Origin: Piromyces finnis
Lineage: Eukaryota > Neocallimastigomycota > Neocallimastigomycetes > Neocallimastigales > Neocallimastigaceae
DNA length: 30,378 bases
Reading direction: 5' to 3'
Assembly: GCA_002104945.1 (NCBI GenBank)
Contig: MCFH01000134.1
Coordinates: forward strand, 1 to 30,378
The notes beneath the pieces are model-generated. The model was not told the origin of the DNA and did no database searches. It saw nothing but the letters and a program-made list of their open reading frames with translations. Positions 22,501 to 30,378 of this stretch are shown piece after piece (position 1 is the first letter of the stretch; every line of letters begins with the position of its first letter). Made by a program: the position numbers and the translations under genes.

Positions 22501-25111
22501 ATATAATTATAATTTTTTAATTAGTTAATATATTAATTTTTTTTGTTAAAATTAGGAATAATAATATTATAAATTAATAGAAAAAACTTTTCTTTATTAA
22601 AAAAAAAAAAAAAAAACTCACATTACTCCACCATTACTATCACTTATGTTATTTGAAAAAGTATTGTTTACAATGTTAATATTTAAATCATTATTAAAAT
22701 GCATACATCCACCACATTTATATTTATTACGATTTTTATTTCCATCAAACTTTGAATTTGAAATTGTAATTGAAGTCTATTTGAATAAGCAATAATTATT
22801 ATAAATAAAAAAGTATAAAAGTTAATTTCATAAAATGTTTTTTTCTTTTCTTTTTTAATTATATAAAATTATTATCTTTATATTTCAAATAAATATTACT
22901 GTGTTTGAAGTAATATCAATAATTGGCCCATAAGATAAAATATTGGTTAGATTGGAATCGTTTATAATAATATTATTATGTTGTCCATGTATTTTAATAA
23001 AGGAACCATTGGTAATACAATTATTGACATTTATATTATTTATATCAATGGTAATTTCATTATTTTCTGACTCAAATAAAAATAAAGAACTTTCTCCAAG
23101 ACATTTAACATTATTTATTTCAATATGATGAAGGTAAATATCTTTATACATGAAATGAAGTAGTGCCTTGGCATTTGTCATAATATTATTAAGTTTAATA
23201 TTATTTAAATAATAAGTTGAATACTCATAAAACAATCCTACCAGTAATCTATTTTTTATATATAATTAATAGATATATTGAATTATTATTAAATATATTA
23301 TACATAATAATTATATTATTTACATATATATATTATATTTAATAAACTAATTACTGTAAATTGTTAAATTCTGTGTTAGATATATTAATTATTGAGTTTT
23401 TAGAATAGGATATAGCAGGGAAATTACTATTTGAAATAATATTACTAAACTTGGAATCAACGATATTAATTTTACAATCACTTCCAGAAAATATAGTATC
23501 ATTATCTAAAATAGAAATGTTTAAGATATAAGGAAGTATGATATGTGTTAATAAATTAAAAAAAAAAGTTTTTTTTTCTATAATTTTAAATAATTTTTGT
23601 AAAAAAATAAAGTTTATAAAAAGGAAGAAAAAAAAAAGTATAATACTATCGATTAACATTTACTTATAAAAGTTGAATTTCTGATTTTTATGTATCCTTG
23701 ATCATTAAATTTGTTTGTAATGTCAAATAAAAAACCATAAGCTGTATGACAATTGGAAAAAATTGTGTTTTCTATACTTTATAATAGAAAAATTATACAA
23801 AATGTAAATTAATATTTACACTTTTTTTTTTTTAACTAGCTGATATTTCTAGCTATAATCATCAATTATTGAAAATAATTTTTAGAATTAAAAATTTAAC
23901 TATTTACTCTAATATCAAAGTCTTTGCATTAATTAATGGGTATAAACTATTAGCATGAATATCTTCAAATTTTGAATTTTTGATTTCGACAAAATCATAT
24001 CCTGAATCAGAATTAATAAAAATTGCAGGATTATATTCATCCGTATCTTTTTGCATTCCTGAAAAATAACCTTTTTTTAATTATATACGTAACGATAATT
24101 ATAATTACAGAAATAGAAAAATATACTTAATATTTTTTTTATATAATTTTATAATTATCAATGTTGTATTAATAATTAATATTACATTCATTAAACAATA
24201 ACTTTGTATGGTCAATATAAAATAAACTATTATTATTTATAAAATTACAATGATCCCATTTTATCATTAAACATTCATAAAGTGTTGGATATACAACTTT
24301 GTCATGATTATTGATAGCATTAACGATTTTTTCGGTATTATTACTTTATTATTGTTAAATATTGAAATTAATATCACATTAAATAATAGAGAGGGGTATA
24401 GCAAAAAAATAAAATAAGAAAACATAATAATATATAAAATTAAATATATAATTTAATATTATATTATGGAATAGTATTATTTTTTTCAAAATGAAATTAA
24501 AATAAAAACAAAATGTATATATATGTACAAATTCAAAAAAAATATATATATTACTAAAAATTGCAATTAGTAAAAACAAAAGAAGGGTCAAGGTGTTTGG
24601 TATAAGTGCATGAGACATCAAATTCAAATATATAATAATTATGATTTTGAAATGTGCAATTATCAAATTTCATATATAAATTATTATTATAATATGATGT
24701 TGCCGTAATTAATGGAGTATAGGTATTTTCAGTGAAATAACTATTAAATATAATATTTCGGAATTGCACAGTTTCTCCTTTTTCATCATAGAAAAATAAC
24801 CAACGTTTACATAAAACATTAGAATAATCGAGCATTGTTCCATTCTTACTCCCAACGAATGTAATATTAACATTTACATTGATTTCTATAGCATATTCCT
24901 CTTTAACAATATTTGCCATATCATAATAGTCATCTAGAAAATTTATTATCAGTTCTTTATCATTTTGATTTTCTATGATTGTTTTTTGAAGGGTATAAAA
25001 ATTAACATCATTATTCCTAATATTAATGACTATTGATTGAATTCTGTTTACTTTTGTTATAAATATTATAAAAAAATAAAATAAACATATTGATTGAAAT
25101 ATTTTATTCAT
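19559..25111 (-). CDS. Beta-helix / EGF / class C GPCR-like seven-helix receptor, 11 exons
   Basis: Exons: 25111-24555, 24343-24186, 24070-23908, 23776-23664, 23505-23355, 23248-22900, 22776-22622, 22432-21786, 21609-21267, 21119-20028 and 19924-19559. Phases agree at all ten introns (103-211 bp), and the product is about 1364 residues. In order: signal peptide (1-25); a long ectodomain (about 30-760) with beta-helix features, recurrent N-x-T-F-x-N rungs and GGAIY, GGALY, GGAIYS Pmp-type repeats in exon 8; an EGF-like module (about 824-869, ending CLDGWKETNC); and seven hydrophobic helices (about 891-1281). Cys 945 before helix 3 and Cys 1188 in the second outer loop fit the class C disulphide. 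Loop 2 inside the cell is about 170 residues, with QQQQ and Ser/Asn-rich sequence. The 80-residue tail has H-x3-C-x6-CC-x-C. The frame breaks in exon 10, where one T seems missing at 20569-20572. Ligand and partners are unknown. Confidence 0.82.
20569..20572 (-). other. Probable one-base under-call in exon 10 of the receptor gene
   Basis: The upstream frame ends at a stop (20558) and the downstream frame opens at 20552, both inside the long hydrophilic loop. No GT..AG pair of the right phase connects them. One more A on the minus strand (the TTTT run here read as five) makes the frame continuous through NNRLIKMISD. I infer a missing base rather than two genes. Confidence 0.6.
21713..21776. 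repeat. TCA/ATT trinucleotide microsatellite in receptor intron 8
   Basis: A compound run of TCA and TTC units passes into ATT units, lying in the intron between exons 8 and 9 of the receptor gene. It is non-coding under this gene model. Confidence 0.85.
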
Positions 25112-28100
25112 TTTTTATAATGACGACTTTTATGTATTATTTAACTCTAACCATTATATATAATGAATATCAGTGAAAAATGAAATTCTAAAAAAGTAAA
25201 GATTTGTTTTAAATATAAAAATATTTTTTTTATTATACAAAATTACAAAATAAAATCTATTTTTTTTTCTTTTTATTTAAAATTTAATTTCAATACTTTT
25301 TTTATTCCAATGATTTACATTGACTTTATCCTACCCTAACTTTAATTTTTTTCAAAATTTTTAAAAATTTTAATTAAAAAAAAAAAAAAAAAGAAAAATA
25401 GATGTTTTTCTTTTTTACTTTTTTTTCTTTTCTTTTCATGATAAAAGAATAAAAAAGCACGTATAATATTTTATATTTTATTTGTATTATTTATAAAAGA
25501 TATAAATTAGACATTGATATATCAATTACACATGGTTCTTTTTAATAAATAAATTTTTTGATTATTAGAGATTAACCCCATTAGAAAAATAGCATTACTA
25601 TTCAAACTATCCTTTACTAATTCATTATCATCTTTATCAAATTTTAAAAGGTTATTTTATATATAAAATTTAAGTATGAACTTAAAATTATATAATTTGA
25701 ATTTTAAAATAATTATTTTTTTATATCTATATGCACATTTTTTAAAAAAAGTTTTTTTGATATAAAAACATTGAATTATAAATATTAATATATCTTTTTT
25801 TTAATTATTAGATTTTTTATAATATTATAAATCAATAATAAATTAGTATTATTGATTAAAGTATTATAATAAAATTACTAATATTTGTATTTTTTTATAT
25901 AGATGTTAATCTAGACGTATAGTAAGCCTTTATGGTATAAAATTTTAAAAAATTTTAGTAAATAAGAATATTTTTTATAATTAGTAAATAAATATATCTT
26001 TATTGAAAATTTTTAATGTTTTAACAATAAAGTATAAGTGAATTTAATTAAAATGAATAAAAACAAGGAAAGTTTGTTCTACTATATAAAGTATTCTATG
26101 AATTATATTAATGCATTGAAAAAAAAATCAAGGATAAAATAAAAAAACACCCAAATTTACTATTTCTTATAAAGTTTATTGATATTATTATATCAAATAA
26201 GTTATTAAAACAACTCATTTTTACATTTTTGGATAATAGTATTTTCATTTCTTTTTCTTCCTGTTTATACTTTAAGTCTAGATTATTTTTTTTTTTATTA
26301 TCCAATGAGTGCCATTATTTACTTTTAAACTTAGTTTATTCCATTTATTTTTTCTTTTTATATTACAAAAATAAATATAATATTTTTGTATACAATACTT
26401 TTTTCTTTCTATGAATTACTTGATATAGAAAAAAAAAAGTGGTCAAAACATTTTATTATTTAGAGATTATTTAGTTATTTAGTAGTCATCTTTTCCTAAT
26501 AAAATTTATAGGTAGTGATTTCTACAAAAAAAAAAAAATAATGTAATGAAATGTAAAGAATATGTAATTTAAAAAAAAATAATTTAAATGTATTATCCAT
26601 ATTATCATATTATAATATAATTGGTCGATTAATTATTCTTGAATAAACTAAATATATAGTATTAATAAAAAGGGTTCTTTGTTTTAACAAAGTTTAGTAC
26701 AAGATGAGAGTGATATTTACCTTCTTGAGAAGAGAAACTTTGATACATAATGAATAGAGTTTATAATAAAAATTTTATATTATTTAAAATTTTAGTTCTT
26801 TCAACATAAAAACTAACCCTTTTCATAAAAGAATTCTTTATATAATATATTAGAATATATATATTATAACGTTTTATACCAATCAATCAATACTATTAAG
26901 GAAATTCTGTATTTTAATTACAAAATTTATATATATAAATATTATATATATTATACTTTATTATAAAATATACAAAATGGGAAATGTTTTTTTTTGCCTT
27001 CTATAACGAAGTTAATAATTTACTAAGATACTTAAGGGATTAAGGGATGATATTTAGAAGTCAAAATAAAAAACAAAAAACAAATTATAAAGTTTTAATA
27101 TTGATTCTATCTTACTATAGAATTAGTTTTAATAATTTGTATACTTTAAATTTTAAATTTATTGTGTTGGAACTGTCATTTTTATTTTCAAACACCATTC
27201 GTATTTCTGAGTTTTGAAAGATATAGTTTTCTTAACTTATACTATTATAATATGAATTCATCACCCGACAAATTATACTTTATTATATTTAATTTCTAAT
27301 ATGAATATGTAATAGTTATTTGATTCCTTTTTTTTTTAAAAAAAAAAAATTCTTAATTTATTTTACTTTATTGAAATATATTTATATATTCTTATATTGT
27401 AATTATATTGTAATAAATACGATAAAATGAAAAAAAAAAAAAGATATTTTAAAATTTTAGACAATATTAAGATATATAATCATTAAAAATAAATAAAAGA
27501 AAAAAAAAAGGTTTATTATTGTTACTTTATAATTATTTATAGTAATAATAATTATTAATATTCCATACCATTACCTAATTATGCTGAGTTTTTGAAAATT
27601 AGTTTATGGAGTAATTTTATTTAATATTTATTATTGTTTTTTATATAGTTTTATAATATGTTAATAAAAATTAGCACATTTCATAATAATGTAAACCTTT
27701 TTAAAAGACAATATAAGTTTTTAATAGACAATGCAGTTCAATATAATGTGAATTATAAAATATATAAGTTTAATTAGATCATGAATTGAATAGATAACAT
27801 GCACTTATTTAATTATTTTATTGGATTTGTATATTAAGAATATAATGTAAATATATCATTTCATTTGGTTTATAACGTTTGAAATATTGTTTATATTATT
27901 ATATTATTAATCCAATGAAATAAATGAACGGAGGTTAGATAATTTTTATTGTTATTTTAATTTTAAAATAACTTATTCAACACAAAAGTAAGAGTTATTT
28001 ATTAAATATTATATTTAGAACAAAACAAAAAAAAAAGCTGAAGAAAAAAACAAAAAAATTATTTTGAATAATAGCATTAATAATAAAAGTAATAAAGAAA

Positions 28101-28614
28101 AACATAATAGTATATTCATTAAAATAAAAAACAACAATTACCTATTAGAAAAAAAAAATAAAATAAACCTAGTTATAATTAATTCTATAAAACTTGTATT
28201 AAAACTTTACAAAATTTTGTAAATGAAAATATAAAAATTATATATTTTTATATAGAGAATTGTAAAATAATAATTGCATTATATGAATATAAATATAATT
28301 TATTTAATAATTAAACGAAAAGTAATTCTGTATTGTTAAATTAAAGTGTGTATGAATCATCAAAAAAAAAATTAAAAAAAAACTTGATGATTAAATCATA
28401 CATTCCTAAGATTTAAATTTAAATTATTCGTTGATAGAAATATATAATTTTTTCGTATAAATAGATAATGTTTTTTACATTTTTTATTCTTTGAAACGCA
28501 TTAACTATTATAATATTATTAGTCTCATTAAAATTACAAAATATATACTTTTTTTTATTATTTACATAATTATTACTCATATCTTATAAATTTCATTCAA
28601 ATATCTTACCAAAA
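25112..28614. other. 3.5-kb gene-free region
   Basis: It lies between the divergent starts of the receptor (minus) and the LRR/chitin-binding protein (plus), so promoters for both should sit at its ends. A poly-A/T pair at 25378-25392 is near the receptor start. The interior has fewer long homopolymers than the palindrome. It shows only short open frames of low complexity, a ctttgttttaacaaag hairpin near 26678-26693 and a larger hairpin at 28350-28401. I recognise no tRNA, class I RNA motif, transposase or reverse transcriptase. Confidence 0.5.
28350..28401 (+). other. Hairpin with A-rich loop upstream of the LRR/chitin-binding gene
   Basis: The left half gtatgaatcatcaa pairs with the right half ttgatgattaaatcatac, giving an 8-bp stem plus a 6-bp stem separated by a small asymmetric bulge, around a 20-base A-rich loop. 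It lies about 215 bp before the gene's start codon. It could be a DNA cruciform, an RNA structure or chance. Confidence 0.3.
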
Positions 28615-29987
28615 ATGTTTTAAAAAATTTATTTACCATTCTCTGTTTCTTATCTTTTTCATCAGTTATTTTTGCCAATGCAATAAACCAAGGTGAATGC
28701 GATGAAATTTTAAAATTGAGTGGTATTGAAGGCTGTACTCCTAATAAAGATGGCTCTATTGACACAGTTAATATAGGTTCAACTGAATTACTCAAGATTC
28801 TATTATAAACTTAGCAAATATGATATTAGAATATCACTATTAGAATGATTACCATAGCTAATGTCACTAATTTGGAACCAATTAGTAGTATTACCAACCT
28901 TCATTCAATTAATATAGAATCAGATGTAATCAAGCAAATTCCAAAGAATTTCATTAAATATTTAAAAACATCTTAAATCTTAAGAATCCTCATATTGAGT
29001 TAAATCAAGAAATTATTGAAGAAGTTTCAACTTAGCTGATCTCGAAAAATTGATGTTTATTTACTGTATTTGATAGTACTCTTGATTACAAACCCATTAA
29101 AGAAATTATCTAAGCTTGAATTATTAACAATGGAAGCCTATGAATATCATCATCATCGTTATAACAAAAGATTTACTGAAATTCCAGAATTTATTTTTGA
29201 ATTAAAGAATTTAAAACAACTTACTATTGGTGATCATGAAATTACAAAGATTCCAGAAAAATTATCAAACCTTAAAAAACTTGAAGTTCTTAATTTAAGT
29301 GCTAATAAGATTGATGATGTCCTCCCAGAATCCTTAAACACATTACCAGAACTCAGAGAAATTTATCTTCAATACAATGTAAACATTAAAGGTAAAACTT
29401 TAACCAATGCTAAACTTGAAAGTTGTAGATACGATGATAGCTATACTTTATGTAAAGCTAAAGATATGACTTGTTTAGAAGGTTATTACTTTGAAAAATG
29501 TTCTGATATGGATAATGAAAATTACACTACTAATGGCCAATGTGGTAATGGCAATGGCAGATGTCCAGATGGTTTTTGCTGTAGTAAGGATGGCTGGTGT
29601 GGTAAGACTGAATCTCACTGTTCCATTCTTAATGGATGTCAATACCAATTTGGTACTTGCAAGGGTGAATCAAATCAAGAACCACAAGAACAAGAAACAA
29701 GCAATGGTAAATGTGGTAAGGGAATTGGAAAATGCCAAGAAGGTCAATGTTGCAATAAATATGGTTACTGTGGTAAAACTGATAATCATTGTTTAGTTTC
29801 ACATGGATGTCAATCTGAATTTGGAACTTGCCATTTAGACAAAATTAGCGTTGATGGTAAATGTGGTCCTTTAGATGGAAGATGTCCAAATGGTCAATGC
29901 TGTAGTAAATATGGTTGGTGTGGTAGTGGTAGTAATTACTGTGATGCCGGTTGCCAATCTTTATATGGTAAATGCAATGGAAATTAA
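28615..29987 (+). CDS. Secreted LRR protein with three hevein-type chitin-binding domains; 5' part frameshifted
   Basis: From about 29070 the frame is clean for 300 residues: leucine-rich repeats (IPEKLSNLKKLEVLNLSANKI and neighbours), then three chitin-binding type 1 modules at about 29535-29660, 29703-29831 and 29856-29975. Each has the CG-x-G-x-G-x-C...CCSK-x-GWCG...C...GCQ...FG-x-C pattern, 8 Cys per module, separated by short linkers. Upstream, broken frames encode a signal peptide (LFTILCFLSFSSVIFANA) and more LRR-like sequence. Reading from ATG 28615 needs one added A or T in seven short runs (near 28620, two near 28794-28799, 28845, 28965, 29030, 29068). With these, the length is exactly 460 codons. 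Family knowledge says hevein domains bind chitin or GlcNAc glycans, and LRRs bind protein or glycan partners. The product is probably extracellular. Whether the breaks are sequencing error or gene decay is unresolved. Confidence 0.75.
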
Positions 29988-30378
29988 GATTAAAGTAAAA
30001 GAAAGTATAGTAAATATAATGAAACTTTAAAAAGAGAAAAAAATTTAAAATAAACAAAATCAAAATAAATATAAAAGAATTCAAATGGAAATAAAATATA
30101 AGATATTATAATTCCTTGAATCATTAATATCTTATGAAAAAAATTCTCATTAATTAAAGAAAGAAATCTTAATAGAAAATAGAAATCCATATAGTCATAA
30201 TTAGGCATTGTATAATAATATTTTATATAACTAAAAAATGATTTTTATTTTCTATACGCTATATGTATATTATTAAGAATATTGTATTATTATTATATAT
30301 AGTCTTTATATAATATAATTACAATTTATTTAATATTCACTGCTCACTTTTTTATTTATATTTTTTTTATATTTTTTT
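29988..30378. other. Gene-free 3' flank
   Basis: A/T-rich sequence after the TAA stop with no supportable gene. The minus-strand open frames here are low complexity. The window ends in a poly-T stretch. Confidence 0.5.

Noticed and set aside
26108-26305. Minus-strand frame of 65 codons
   Set aside because: It starts at a TTG, is low complexity and has no recognisable domain; not enough to call a gene.
28017-28220. Plus-strand open stretch of about 65 codons without ATG (Lys/Asn/Ile-rich)
   Set aside because: Low complexity, no start and no clear splice border; such stretches are expected occasionally in several kilobases searched in six frames.
1-30378. tRNA genes, class I small RNAs or CRISPR arrays
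   Set aside because: No tRNA B-box with matching A-box, no CCTTACAGCAA-type class I motif and no regular spaced repeats with unique spacers were found by eye; the 42-bp array has no spacers.

Overview
The window looks like nuclear DNA of a social amoeba (dictyostelid, Dictyostelium-like). Three things point there: extremely A+T-rich non-coding DNA full of long poly-A/poly-T runs; protein genes cut by short introns of about 100-200 bp with GTA(A/T)..AG borders; and Asn/Ser/Ile/Lys-rich proteins with strongly A/T-ending codons. The species is not identified here. All gene models below were built by eye from open frames, splice borders and phase agreement.

Bases 1-19552 are one giant inverted repeat. 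The left arm (1 to about 9756) is the reverse complement of the right arm (about 9786 to 19552), with a spacer of only about 30 bp near 9757-9785. Each arm carries the same two convergent genes: a GDA1/CD39-family apyrase (nucleoside di/triphosphatase; right copy 16495-18756 minus, left copy 786-3035 plus) and a Cys-rich type I membrane protein (right copy 13524-14492 plus, left copy 5046-6014 minus). Both right copies are intact. Both left copies carry two one-base indels each, all in short runs of one base. Where I compared the arms, nearly all differences were run-length changes. This fits sequencing error in one arm, and a fold-back assembly artefact is a serious alternative to a real palindrome. 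The core between the two Cys-rich gene copies (6015-13523) is gene-free, with tandem repeats (5 x 42 bp, 2 x 29 bp, 2 x 22 bp) mirrored in each arm.

Bases 19559-25111 (minus strand) hold one large gene of 11 exons. Its protein would be about 1364 residues: signal peptide, parallel beta-helix ectodomain with GGAIY-type (Pmp-like) repeats, an EGF-like module, then a seven-helix domain resembling class C GPCRs with a very long second intracellular loop. One base appears to be missing in exon 10. The stop codon lies 7 bp from the visible edge of the inverted repeat.

Bases 25112-28614 are a 3.5-kb stretch with no supportable gene. Bases 28615-29987 (plus) encode a secreted protein with a leucine-rich-repeat region and three hevein-type chitin-binding domains. 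Its 3' two thirds are clean, but the 5' third needs seven single-base A/T additions to be read. Together the genes suggest cell-surface and extracellular functions (nucleotide hydrolysis in the secretory lumen, two membrane proteins with ectodomains, a secreted glycan-binding protein), but nothing in the sequence proves they work in one pathway.
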